The notes beneath the pieces were generated by a model. That model saw nothing but the letters and a program-made list of their open reading frames with translations, searched no databases and was not told where the DNA came from. This document shows, piece after piece, positions 1-5,672 of a stretch of 5,672 nucleotides of DNA; positions within the stretch are counted from its first letter, which is position 1, and each line of letters begins with the position of its first letter. The translations under genes and the position numbers were made by a program. Source of the stretch: Candidatus Sulfotelmatobacter sp. GTDB lineage: Bacteria > Acidobacteriota > Terriglobia > Terriglobales > Acidobacteriaceae. The stretch covers positions 1-5,672 of the forward strand of contig JASIKQ010000594.1 of the NCBI GenBank assembly GCA_030049565.1, in the 5' to 3' direction.

Positions 1-1
1 G

Positions 2-196
2 GCGGATGAACTTATTCAGAATGCTTTCAATTACCGAAAACAGCGCTCCGACCTCTTGGCTAGATACTATGATCGCGTCAAGACATCACTAGGGGCCATC
101 CAAGCGGCGCGTTTCTTGCAGATTGAGGACCAGCTGTTGATGATCATTGACCTTCAAATTGCAACGGAATTGCCGATCGCCAGGCAAGGATCTTAA
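2..196 (+). CDS. C-terminal part of an unnamed, probably exported protein
   Basis: An open frame enters from the left edge and ends at TAA 194-196, giving 64 codons. The start lies outside the window. The peptide is helical and charged, with a segment NYRKQRSDLLARYYDRVK followed by the amphipathic stretch AARFLQIEDQLLMIIDLQIA and a short polar tail. The pattern of a 'YYD' helix, then 'ARFLQIE(D/N)', then 'DLQIA.ELP' resembles the C-termini of Spy/heavy-metal-sensor-like periplasmic helical proteins that I recall from Acidobacteriota, but I cannot name a family. The stop is 21 bases before the next ATG on the same strand, so it is probably co-transcribed with the glycine-zipper protein. The N-terminus would be needed to test whether a signal peptide is present. 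That it codes is likely from codon pattern and composition; its function is unknown. Confidence 0.6.
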   Translation, partial: ADELIQNAFNYRKQRSDLLARYYDRVKTSLGAIQAARFLQIEDQLLMIIDLQIATELPIARQGS

Positions 197-217
197 CTCC
201 GAAGAAAGGGAGATCAT

Positions 218-826
218 ATGCAAATCAATAGGTGTGGGACGATGGCTTTGTGCATGAGATTGGTTGCGGCGGCCGCGCTGATCGCTATCTGCATGGCAGC
301 AGTATCTGAAAAGATTTACGTTCCAGCCGGAACGCGAATTCTAATCAGAATGATTGACTCTGTAGATTCGAGCCACCAACAGGTCGGATATCGTTTCACT
401 GCAAGCCTGGAGACCAATCTGATGGCTAATGACGTAGTCGTCGCGCCCCGAGGCGCGACACTCTATGGCCGCCTTGCCAATGCGCAGAAGGCCGGCAACA
501 TGTCGGGTGGTGCGGACCTAACTCTCGAGTTGACAGACATCGTTATTAACGGGACGGCCTATCCTCTGCTCACTAGTACCTATGAAGTACGCTCGCAGGG
601 CGAAGGCAAGAAAACAGCCAGGAGGGTTGTGGGGGGCACAGGGCTTGGCGCACTCGTTGGCGGATTGGCAGGAGGGGGAAAAGGCGCTGCCATCGGAGCA
701 GTCGCGGGTGCTGCAACTGGTACCGCCGTCGCGGCCGGAACGAAAGGTAAGCAGGTATCAGTGCAGAGCGAATCTTTGCTCGAGTTCCGGCTCGAACAAC
801 CAGCGAACTTGCCGATAATGCAGTAG
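218..826 (+). CDS. Exported glycine-zipper protein, 202 aa, function unknown
   Basis: The start ATG at 218 is preceded by a good ribosome site (AAAGGGAG, about 5 bases of spacing), which decides it over later in-frame Met9 and Met13. Residues about 10-28 form a hydrophobic stretch (LVAAAALIAICMAA) after Arg and Cys residues, fitting a signal peptide or N-terminal anchor. A lipobox is not clear. Residues 33-125 form a beta-rich domain (VPAGTRILIRMIDSVDSS, then APRGATLYGRL, then LTLELTDIVINGTAYPL). This resembles domains in which an 'IPAGT.I.VRM' strand opens a small envelope protein. Residues 139-175 are a glycine/alanine-rich glycine zipper (GGTGLGALVGGLAGGGKGAA), typical of membrane-inserting or oligomerising helices in outer-membrane and periplasmic proteins. 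The tail SLLEFRLEQP closes the fold. It lies 21 bases after the preceding frame, suggesting an operon. An envelope location is well supported; the role is unknown. Confidence 0.85.
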   Translation: MQINRCGTMALCMRLVAAAALIAICMAAVSEKIYVPAGTRILIRMIDSVDSSHQQVGYRFTASLETNLMANDVVVAPRGATLYGRLANAQKAGNMSGGADLTLELTDIVINGTAYPLLTSTYEVRSQGEGKKTARRVVGGTGLGALVGGLAGGGKGAAIGAVAGAATGTAVAAGTKGKQVSVQSESLLEFRLEQPANLPIMQ

Positions 827-1055
827 TTCGGAATCACCCATTGAATTACTCAGAAAGCGGCCGGGAAAAATACTGGCATTGTTAACAGTCGCCCGACGTT
901 GGACTCCCGCCAAACGCATACGAGGCAAGCTATGGGTTGAACACTTGGGTGCTGTTCCCCACGCTTCAGCAGTAGCACAGTAATCTTTCGGCCCAACGTG
1001 CTGGGTTAGACAAGTAAATAAAGCTGCGATGCCACACCTGTGTTCGTCACCTGTC
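827..1055. other. Gene-free spacer between the glycine-zipper gene and the IS remnant
   Basis: I find no gene, RNA or convincing terminator here. Short open frames crossing it on either strand lack ribosome sites and protein-like composition. A weak inverted pair (CCCA/TGGG around 992-1005) has no following T-run. The stretch may hold degraded element DNA, but nothing shows that directly. Confidence 0.5.
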
Positions 1056-1357
1056 ACCGAGGGACGGTTACCGGCGGATCACGGCGCTGTTGCGGACGGC
1101 AGGGTGGCGAGTGGGCAAGGATCGAGTGCAATGCATCTGGCGGCGCGAAGGGCTGAAAGTACCCGCCAAACAGAGACCGAGAGGAAGATTGTGGCTGGCG
1201 GATGGTTCGTGTGTGCGGCTGAGGGCGGAGGGAGCGAATCATGTTTGGAGCTACGACTTTTTGAGTGCCATGACGCATGATGGAAGGACGCTTCGCATCT
1301 TGACGCTGATCGACGAATACACGCGGGAATGTTTGGCGCTGCGAGTGGAGCGACAAG
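1056..1357 (+). pseudogene. IS3-family transposase (OrfB) remnant, both ends missing
   Basis: The frame with codons starting at 1066 reads GYRRITALLRTAGWRVGKDR, then EGLKVPAKQRPRGR, then NHVWSYDFLSAMTHDGRTLR, then LTLIDEYTRECLALRVER. This is the classic order of an IS3-family OrfB (IS407-like group): the HTH_21-type region with GYRRI and the EGLKVP motif, then the start of the DDE integrase core. The first catalytic Asp is visible in WSYDF (codon 1255-1257). The rest of the core, with the second Asp and the Glu, is absent, because similarity stops after about VERQ and the frame ends at TGA 1450-1452 in unrelated sequence. Upstream of about 1056 the frame shows no OrfB N-terminus and hits a stop at 1015. 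No OrfA or terminal inverted repeat is visible. It is therefore a dead internal fragment of roughly 100 codons. The family assignment is strong; the subgroup is inferred. Confidence 0.85.
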
Positions 1358-2011
1358 AGACATCCTCGTTTCAGACCGCAGAACTTCTACCGCCAATCCA
1401 AAACCGCTCAGACGCGAGCATCGCGCGTGCACGTCATCGCGGCTTATTCTGAGCGCATCGGTCCGCCTATAGAAGCCAGCAATAAGGAGGGTGAACTCAT
1501 TCGGATCGCTCATATCCGGCCGATTACGGATCGGCCTGTAGATTTCCTCTATCACTTGCAGCATCTGGATGTCACCATCATCGAGATACGCAACCTCTCT
1601 CACGAAGGATGACAAATCCTCGCCCGACGGAACATCTACGTCTGTTGCAACTCCATTTGCCAACACAGCTGCAAGCCTTTGGACTCTAACTTCATTGCTT
1701 GTCCGCCATGCTTCCTCGATAGCCAGTACCAATGCGTCTTGGAATTCAGGAGAATCGATTCGTTCGTTGAGGACTTTTTGATCGATTTGCTCACTCAAAC
1801 GGATCAGTTCCTCATTCATCGCTTTGAGAAGCGCACATGTCCGCTCCCCCCTGGCCGGCGCACCAAAAAGCCGCTGACGAATAACGTTGGCCGCTTTAAT
1901 AATCGGGCTGGCCATTCCCCCCAATTCGATACCGAGTTCTCCGAGCACGTTCTCCGGAGCACCGGGGTATTGATCCAGCACAGCATCAATCGGCCTGTCT
2001 ATCTTTCCCAT
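1079..2011 (-). CDS. Unknown protein, 3' end replaced by IS remnant (chimeric 310-codon ORF)
   Basis: The start ATG (2009-2011 on the minus strand) has AGGGG about 9 bases upstream. Residues 1 to about 218 look native: residues 24-50 carry a small, glycine-containing hydrophobic patch (GELGIELGGMASPIIKAANV), residues 60-122 are a helical region (EEAWRTSNEVRVQRLAAVLA), and residues 140-216 hold a second acidic helical part (DDGDIQMLQVIEEIYRPI). From about residue 219 (near base 1357) the frame is simply the antisense of the IS3-family transposase fragment, with a Ser/Pro/Ala/His-rich composition and no protein-like pattern. The original C-terminus is therefore lost and the product is probably a truncated or aberrant protein. 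I do not recognise the family. The 'R.Q.LA.VLANG' followed by 'L.D.DIQ.L..I' arrangement is faintly like Abi-alpha/DUF4393-type proteins, a weak guess only. It lies on the same strand as the truncated tRNA, 137 bases downstream of it, at the edge of the putative element. Confidence 0.6.
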   Translation of the reverse strand: MGKIDRPIDAVLDQYPGAPENVLGELGIELGGMASPIIKAANVIRQRLFGAPARGERTCALLKAMNEELIRLSEQIDQKVLNERIDSPEFQDALVLAIEEAWRTSNEVRVQRLAAVLANGVATDVDVPSGEDLSSFVREVAYLDDGDIQMLQVIEEIYRPIRNRPDMSDPNEFTLLIAGFYRRTDALRISRDDVHARCSRLSGFGLAVEVLRSETRMSLVAPLAAPNIPACIRRSASRCEASFHHASWHSKSRSSKHDSLPPPSAAHTNHPPATIFLSVSVWRVLSALRAARCIALDPCPLATLPSATAP

Positions 2012-2044
2012 GGTCTTTGTCCCCTAAAATCCGAGCGTACCAGA

Positions 2045-2064
2045 TTTGCACCCATTTTTGCACC
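2045..2064. repeat. Direct repeat TTTGCACC x2, 12-base period
   Basis: TTTGCACC occurs at 2045-2052 and again at 2057-2064, separated by four bases (CATT). The pair sits upstream of the unknown minus-strand gene and about 85 bases from the truncated tRNA. Closely spaced short direct repeats beside a tRNA attachment site are typical of arm-type or accessory protein binding sites of tyrosine recombinases; that role here is inferred. Confidence 0.5.
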
Positions 2065-2080
2065 TATCGGTCAATATTGG

Positions 2081-2143
2081 GCAGCATCAGGCTGCATCAA
2101 GCTGCATTAAGTCATTGAAAAATAACGGGAGTGGCTGATGCAG
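2081..2143. repeat. CTGCATCA-type repeats: three tandem 10-mers and one inverted copy
   Basis: Three head-to-tail decamers lie at 2081-2090 (GCAGCATCAG), 2091-2100 (GCTGCATCAA) and 2101-2110 (GCTGCATTAA), an exact 10-base period matching one helical turn. An inverted copy, CTGATGCAG, lies at 2135-2143, immediately beside the point where tRNA similarity ends. Phased copies on one face of the helix plus an inverted copy suggest a protein-binding array, for example integrase arm sites, an excisionase site, or an operator for the adjacent minus-strand gene. The repeats are seen directly; the function is inferred. Confidence 0.55.
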
Positions 2144-2147
2144 TAGA

Positions 2148-2187
<40 letters not shown>

Positions 2188-2220
2188 GCGTCGGGAAATT
2201 TTTTCTGCGGACAGTTTACG

Positions 2221-2250
2221 ATTTTAACATTTCACCGCGGACCAAGTGCA
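2221..2250 (-). promoter_or_regulatory. Possible residual tRNA-Lys promoter
   Basis: Reading leftward, a -10-like TAAAAT (2226-2221) lies about 34 bases before the first tRNA base. At 18 bases upstream is a weak -35-like TGCACT (2250-2245; three of six matches to TTGACA). The placement is reasonable for a tRNA promoter, but the -35 is poor. If active, it would now transcribe the half tRNA and run on toward the unknown gene starting at 2011. Confidence 0.25.
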
Positions 2251-2287
2251 CAGCTCTCGAGGAAAGAGGAACGATATTCACGCGGCT

Positions 2288-2325
2288 GCGCAGGCAGTGC
2301 GCTAGGATCGCTGGCGCACCTGCGC
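2288..2325 (-). terminator. Strong GC hairpin at the 3' end of the 114-aa gene
   Basis: GCGCAGG (2288-2294) pairs with CCTGCGC (2319-2325), and TGCGC (2298-2302) pairs with GCGCA (2314-2318). This gives a 12-pair stem with a three-base bulge (CAG) and an 11-base loop. It spans the stop codon (2302-2304) of the minus-strand gene. The minus-strand sequence after it is only moderately T-rich (TTCCTCTTTCC starts about 15 bases on), so it is not a textbook intrinsic terminator; transcript-end protection or rho-assisted termination are alternatives. Confidence 0.35.
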
Positions 2326-2646
2326 GGCGAGTCCGGAGGATTCGGTGACCATGGGACGCCGTAGAGGTAACGACTCTGCCCCAATCGCGGGCCGCCTCTC
2401 GACGGTGCCAATGACCGGGGCGTCGTCCAAGCCGTCGGCATAAGCCATGGAGACGAACCGCTGCTCCGAGCACAAGCGGTCGATCAATCGCTGTTGCGCC
2501 CGGCTGAGTACGGCTTGAGGAAGAATGGGGAAATTACGGAACATCCAGAGGAAATATACACGCTGGAGAAATGAAGGCATTAAATAGCGCGGCCCGATCG
2601 CGGTCTGCACCCGCACCACGCCAGCCGATAGCTTGTCGATCCACAT
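2302..2646 (-). CDS. Small conserved-looking protein of unknown function, 114 aa
   Basis: The start ATG (2644-2646) has an AGGTAGG ribosome site about 5 bases upstream, which supports it. The N-terminal half looks real: GVVRVQTAIGPRYL (9-22), then an aromatic, basic amphipathic segment LQRVYFLWMFRNFPILP (27-43), then LSRAQQRLIDRLCSEQRFVS (47-66). I associate the 'QR.Y.LW.FRNF..LP..VL...Q..LID.L' pattern with a family of small hypothetical proteins in Acidobacteriota; no function is known to me. The last 45 residues are low in structure and rich in Arg and Pro. There is no signal peptide and no confident membrane helix, although the WMF segment could bind a membrane peripherally. It diverges from dxr, and a sigma-54-like element lies 60 bases upstream of its start. 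A GC hairpin overlaps its stop codon. Confidence 0.7.
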   Translation of the reverse strand: MWIDKLSAGVVRVQTAIGPRYLMPSFLQRVYFLWMFRNFPILPQAVLSRAQQRLIDRLCSEQRFVSMAYADGLDDAPVIGTVERRPAIGAESLPLRRPMVTESSGLAAQVRQRS

Positions 2647-2705
2647 GCGAACCTACCTAAGTACTTGACATTGGCCAGAGCAATTCTCGGGCCGTAATTA
2701 TTGCA

Positions 2706-2720
2706 CCAAAGGCAGTGCCA
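2706..2720 (-). promoter_or_regulatory. Sigma-54-like -24/-12 element facing the 114-aa gene
   Basis: Reading leftward, TGGCAC (2720-2715), five bases, then TTGG (2709-2706) matches the RpoN pattern TGGCAC-N5-TTGC except for the final C. The -24 GG and -12 G are spaced correctly, but the normally near-invariant C after the -12 G is replaced by G, so strength is doubtful. A start about 12 bases further on would leave a leader of roughly 48 bases before the ATG at 2646. Confidence 0.25.
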
Positions 2721-2764
2721 AAGGAAGCCTTTTCTCACAAATTTCTAAAGTTCCTGCCCCATGA

Positions 2765-2827
2765 CAGGCATTTTCTTCACCTGGCGGCAATTTTGGCCCG
2801 TGGTCACAGCAGTTCCAGGCATTCTCT
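2765..2827. repeat. Near-repeat CAGGCATT(T/C)TCT, 51 bases apart
   Basis: CAGGCATTTTCT (2765-2776) and CAGGCATTCTCT (2816-2827) match at 11 of 12 bases, with starts 51 bases apart, close to five helical turns. They lie upstream of the sigma-54-like site (about 45 to 110 bases), where activator sites would be expected. It could also be chance. Confidence 0.3.
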
Positions 2828-3062
2828 GCCGACCTTCGCAGACCAAATTCCGCAGCAGCTTGATTGGGATTTCCGGCAAAACATCCGCCTAATCTCAGCC
2901 GTGACTCGGAAGTTATTGCCTGATACCTGCTCTACTCTCAACACGCGCGCATGACAGCCGATTCTTCCCGGAAGACAATTCGGGCGGCAGAATCAGCACT
3001 AATTCGACGTTCGCGCCGGCCGCCAGGCGCGCATCAGTGTAAAGAACAACCCATTCGTCCTG

Positions 3063-3068
3063 TAAGAT
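3063..3068 (+). promoter_or_regulatory. Weak candidate -10 for dxr
   Basis: TAAGAT (3063-3068) keeps the conserved TA at the front and the final T of the -10 consensus and lies about 30 bases before the dxr ATG. No good -35 is found at 16-18 bases, and the best alternative (TGTAAA, 3038-3043) is 19 bases away and poor. It is a weak call. Confidence 0.2.
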
Positions 3069-3097
3069 AAAGGGTTATTCAAGATTCGGGCAACTTC

Positions 3098-4282
3098 ATG
3101 AAACGGATTGCCATCCTTGGATCGACAGGCTCTATCGGCCGCAACACCCTGAGCGTCGTCGAATCGTACCCCGAGCGCTTTCAGGTTGTTGCGCTGGCCG
3201 CAGGGAAAAACCTGGATGGCGCTTTCGAGCAGGCGCGGCGCTGGAAACCGCGTGTGCTTTCGGTTGCGGCAGAGGCCGACGCCGATACCCTCCGCAAGCG
3301 CCTGAAACAGGCCGGTATCAGCGGACTCGAAGTCGCCCATGGCACGGCGGGCACGGTCAAGGTTGCTACTCATCCCGATGCGGACTTCGTGGTGAGCGCG
3401 ATCGTTGGCGTAGGGGGGCTTGAGGCTACTTATGCAGCTGTGAAGGCTGGGAAAACCGTCGGCATCGCCAACAAGGAATGTCTCGTGGCCGCCGGCGAAT
3501 TGATCTCGGCGGAAGCGCGCAAGCAAGGCAAGCCGCTGCTGCCCATTGATAGCGAACACAACGCCGTGCATCAATGCCTGCGCGGGGGAAAAATGAACGA
3601 AGTGGAACGCGTGTGGCTGACGGCTTCGGGTGGGCCCTTCTTAAACACTCCCCGGTCGGAATTCGCTTCTATCACGGTCGAGCAGGCGCTAAATCATCCT
3701 ACGTGGAGAATGGGCAAGCGCATCACCATTGATTCGGCAACGTTAATGAACAAAGGCTTCGAAGTGATCGAAGCGTGCCACCTGTTCCACGTCCCGCCCG
3801 CTAAGGTGGAAGTTCTGGTTCATCCGCAATCCACGATTCACTCTATGGTCGAATTTGTCGATGGCAGCATCCTGGCTCAGTTTTCGGTGACGGACATGCG
3901 GCTGCCGATTCTGTACGCGCTAACCTATCCCGAGCGGATTCAGTCGGATATGCGATTCGACGTGGGTAACCTCCGGCATCTGGACTTCTGCCCGCCAGAT
4001 ATGGATAAATTTCCTTGTCTGCGCCTGGCCTATGAAGCGGCAGAGGCAGGGGGAGCAAAAACGGTGGCTCTGAACGCAGCCGACGAAGTCGCCGTGGCTG
4101 CATTCCTCGAAGGTGCTATTCGATTCGACGAGATTCCGGGTATCATCGAACATGCGGTGGTGGCATCCAATAGTGATACGCTGCAATCGATTGTCGAGGT
4201 CCTTGAGGCCGACGCCGAAGCCCGCCGCTACGCCCGAAAGCGAATTAAAAAAACCGCTGAGCCGCGGGCAGCATCAGTGTAA
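3098..4282 (+). CDS. dxr: 1-deoxy-D-xylulose-5-phosphate reductoisomerase (MEP pathway)
   Basis: Dxr (IspC) converts 1-deoxy-D-xylulose 5-phosphate to 2-C-methyl-D-erythritol 4-phosphate with NADPH and a divalent metal in the cytoplasm. It is the first committed step of MEP isoprenoid synthesis and the fosmidomycin target. The 394 residues match the family's usual length. Visible parts are the NADPH-binding GSTGSIG (8-14), the ANKE motif (124-127), the metal ligands Asp151 and Glu153 in DSEH and Glu222 in GFE, the substrate loop around NHPTWRMGK (199-207), the phosphate-binding SATLMNKG (213-220), and the C-terminal helical domain with ALNAADEVAV (324-333). All key residues are present, so it should be active. 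The ATG at 3098 places GSTGSIG correctly, although its ribosome site is weak (GGG about 8 bases upstream). rseP follows 39 bases downstream on the same strand. uppS and cdsA, often next to dxr, are not directly upstream. Confidence 0.97.
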   Translation: MKRIAILGSTGSIGRNTLSVVESYPERFQVVALAAGKNLDGAFEQARRWKPRVLSVAAEADADTLRKRLKQAGISGLEVAHGTAGTVKVATHPDADFVVSAIVGVGGLEATYAAVKAGKTVGIANKECLVAAGELISAEARKQGKPLLPIDSEHNAVHQCLRGGKMNEVERVWLTASGGPFLNTPRSEFASITVEQALNHPTWRMGKRITIDSATLMNKGFEVIEACHLFHVPPAKVEVLVHPQSTIHSMVEFVDGSILAQFSVTDMRLPILYALTYPERIQSDMRFDVGNLRHLDFCPPDMDKFPCLRLAYEAAEAGGAKTVALNAADEVAVAAFLEGAIRFDEIPGIIEHAVVASNSDTLQSIVEVLEADAEARRYARKRIKKTAEPRAASV

Positions 4283-4321
4283 TTGCTGAATTTAATGGGG
4301 AGTTGTTCGCGTACTTAGGTT

Positions 4322-5672
4322 ATGTCTGATTTCTTCATCTCTGTCGCCGCCGTAGCAGTCGTACTTGGATTCATGATTTTGATCCACGAGTTCGGCCACT
4401 ACGCGGTGGCCAAGCTGCTGGGCGTGCGCGTCGAGCAGTTCGCCATTGGCTTCGGCAAGCGGATCACCGGTTTTCGCAAGGGGGACACTGATTATCGCAT
4501 CAACCTTTTGCCGCTCGGCGGCTATGTGAAGATGAGCGGCGAGAATCCCATGGACGAGCGCACTCTCATCAACGGTGTCCCCGATCCTGCCGAGTTCATG
4601 TCTCACCCTCGCTGGCACCGTTTCTTGATTGCCATCGCCGGCCCGTCCATGAACATTTTGCTGGCGATTGTCCTGCTCACCGTGGTGTACATGGTGCACT
4701 ACGAGTACGCGGCCTTTCTTGATCAGCCGGCGGTAATCGAGGGCGTTAAGCACAACTCTCCGGCCGCGCGGGCCGGTCTGCAACCCGGCGATCGGATCGT
4801 GAAGATTGACGGCGTTAACAACCCGACGTGGGAACAGTTGCAGCCGCGCGTATGGCTCAGCCCCAACCAGCCGCTGACCATTTCGGTTCAGCGCGGGTCC
4901 GAGGCCTTCCAGAAAACCATCGTGCCGCAAGCGGTTACCAGTTCGGAGGTGGGTTCGGCGGGATGGTATCCGGAAGACCCGGTTGTGGTCGATCGCATTG
5001 AAGCCGACACGCCGGCTGCAAAGGCTGGTTTGCAGGAAGGCGACAGAATCGTTGCTCTCGACGGCCAGCCCCTGCATTCCCTGGAAGCCATGATTGACAG
5101 CCTGCAGCAAACCAAAGATAAGCCTGTCGATATCGCGGTGGTTCGCGGCAACCAGACGCTGAATTTCCATTTGAAACCTGTGCTGGCCAAGACTGAGGAC
5201 CCGAAGGAATTTCGCTACCGGCTGGGATTTCTGAGCAAGAGCGACACCAAGGTGACCAAATTGCCCTTCGCGCAGGCGTTGAGCCTGTCGCTCGAGCAAA
5301 ACAAGAAATATTCCTTGCTGATTCTGGAACTGGCCAAGAAGATCGTTGAACGCAAAGTGTCGCTCAAGGCCGTTTCCGGGCCGATCGGTATCGCTCAGGA
5401 CGCGGGCTACGCGGCGCAGCAAAAGGGTTGGACGCCGCTGATGGAGTTGACCGCCGGCATCAGCCTCAACCTCGGCATCTTCAACCTGCTGCCGATTCCG
5501 ATTCTGGACGGTGGCGTGATTCTGTTCCTGCTAATCGAAGGGCTGATGCGCCGCGACGTCAGCCTGCGTATAAAAGAACGCGTCTATCAGGCGGCGTTTG
5601 TTTTTCTGGTGCTTTTCGCCGTAATGGTCATCTACAACGACCTGATGAAGACGTTGCCGGGGCTGATGGATC
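4322..5672 (+). CDS. rseP: RseP-type site-2 intramembrane zinc metalloprotease (3' end cut by window)
   Basis: RseP cleaves transmembrane segments in the inner membrane. In E. coli it cuts the anti-sigma factor RseA after DegS, and it also degrades signal-peptide remnants. The frame is open from ATG 4322 to the window edge (450 codons), close to the full length of about 450. TM1 (about 4-21) runs into the zinc motif HEFGH (22-26). A conserved INLLPLGGYVKMSGE segment (61-75) follows, then TM2 with AGPSMN (106-111). Two PDZ domains follow, with AGLQPGDRIVKIDG (151-164) and AGLQEGDRIVALDG (235-248). The third zinc ligand is Asp396 in NLLPIPILDGG (388-398), followed by the last transmembrane helix (about 421-440). 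An in-frame TAG at 4316-4318 rules out a longer N-terminus, and the next Met (18) would remove TM1, so 4322 is the start despite a weak ribosome site. It is probably co-transcribed with dxr. Its regulatory substrate here is unknown. Confidence 0.96.
   Translation, partial: MSDFFISVAAVAVVLGFMILIHEFGHYAVAKLLGVRVEQFAIGFGKRITGFRKGDTDYRINLLPLGGYVKMSGENPMDERTLINGVPDPAEFMSHPRWHRFLIAIAGPSMNILLAIVLLTVVYMVHYEYAAFLDQPAVIEGVKHNSPAARAGLQPGDRIVKIDGVNNPTWEQLQPRVWLSPNQPLTISVQRGSEAFQKTIVPQAVTSSEVGSAGWYPEDPVVVDRIEADTPAAKAGLQEGDRIVALDGQPLHSLEAMIDSLQQTKDKPVDIAVVRGNQTLNFHLKPVLAKTEDPKEFRYRLGFLSKSDTKVTKLPFAQALSLSLEQNKKYSLLILELAKKIVERKVSLKAVSGPIGIAQDAGYAAQQKGWTPLMELTAGISLNLGIFNLLPIPILDGGVILFLLIEGLMRRDVSLRIKERVYQAAFVFLVLFAVMVIYNDLMKTLPGLMD

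Larger units (their letters stand above)
2647..3097. other. Divergent intergenic region upstream of dxr
   Basis: These 451 bases hold no convincing gene. An open + frame at 2715-2954 lacks a ribosome site and its translation (His-, Ser- and Leu-rich) does not look like a protein. Visible elements are the sigma-54-like site facing left, the CAGGCATT near-repeat, and a weak -10 before dxr. An isolated perfect TTGACA at 2665-2670 (+ strand) has no -10 at a usable distance. Confidence 0.5.

Noticed and set aside
139..174. Possible toxin-antitoxin or defence pair formed by the first two genes
   Set aside because: The second protein has a signal-peptide-like N-terminus and a glycine zipper with an envelope beta domain, and the first resembles an exported helical protein. 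Nothing points to a toxin or nuclease.
1679..2110. 143-codon plus-strand open frame
   Set aside because: It is antisense to the unknown minus-strand gene, which has the better ribosome site and a more protein-like composition. The plus frame also runs into the repeat region.
2665..2670. Perfect TTGACA on the plus strand as a -35 for dxr
   Set aside because: The only AT-rich hexamer after it (TAATTA) is 23 bases away, outside the usual 15-19, and the site is over 400 bases from dxr.
2715..2954. 79-codon plus-strand open frame before dxr
   Set aside because: There is no ribosome site, the composition is not protein-like, and it overlaps the candidate control elements of the divergent region.
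2999..3574. 191-codon minus-strand open frame over the dxr start
   Set aside because: It is antisense to dxr across its NADPH-binding region, has no ribosome site and no recognisable protein pattern.
3031..4282. 12-base direct repeat GCATCAGTGTAA at 3031-3042 and 4271-4282, flanking dxr and including its stop codon
   Set aside because: A window of this length is expected to hold about one perfect 12-base repeat by chance. The flanking similarity (both preceded by a GCCGC...GGC run) is short and gapped, and the frame upstream of the first copy does not resemble the Dxr C-terminus beyond the last few codons.
4292..5422. Long 376-codon open frame on the minus strand
   Set aside because: It is antisense to rseP, whose motifs (HEFGH, two PDZ domains, LDG) are unmistakable. 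The Arg-, His- and Gln-rich translation is typical of a shadow frame in GC-rich DNA.

Overview
The window looks like a junction between accessory DNA (left, about 1 to 2148) and a conserved chromosomal locus (right, about 2188 to 5672). The two conserved genes, 1-deoxy-D-xylulose-5-phosphate reductoisomerase (dxr) and a site-2 zinc protease (rseP), show a bacterium that uses the MEP isoprenoid pathway and has an RseP-type envelope protease. The three small proteins at 2-196, 218-826 and 2302-2646 resemble hypothetical proteins I associate with Acidobacteriota (Terriglobia/Koribacter-like). That assignment rests on memory of family style, not on a search, and is moderate at best.

Left part. 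Positions 2-196 hold the C-terminus of an unnamed, probably exported protein. It is followed after 21 bases by a complete 202-residue exported glycine-zipper protein (218-826), so the two are probably one transcript. After about 230 bases with no gene comes a fragment of an IS3-family transposase (about 1056-1357, + strand) that has lost both ends. It abuts the 3' end of an unrecognised minus-strand gene (start 2011). That gene's reading frame runs on through the antisense strand of the transposase remnant, making a chimeric 310-codon ORF of which only about the first 218 codons look native. Upstream of this gene are two sets of short repeats (2045-2064 and 2081-2143). Next to them is the 5' half of a tRNA-Lys(CTT) gene on the minus strand (2148-2187), which stops matching a tRNA two bases after the anticodon loop. 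Together these look like an attachment-site junction of an integrated element, with crossover at the tRNA anticodon region. No integrase is visible in the window.

Right part. A small minus-strand gene (2302-2646, 114 aa) reads away from dxr. A roughly 450-base divergent intergenic region separates them and holds a sigma-54-like element facing the small gene and a 12-base near-repeat. Then dxr (3098-4282) and rseP (4322 to the window end) follow on the + strand with a 39-base gap, a likely co-transcribed pair. RseP lacks only its last few codons and stop here. The genes uppS and cdsA, which precede dxr in many bacteria, are not directly upstream.

I do not see a convincing new multi-gene system. 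The most interesting objects are the split tRNA-Lys with its repeat cluster and the unknown gene placed just inside that junction.
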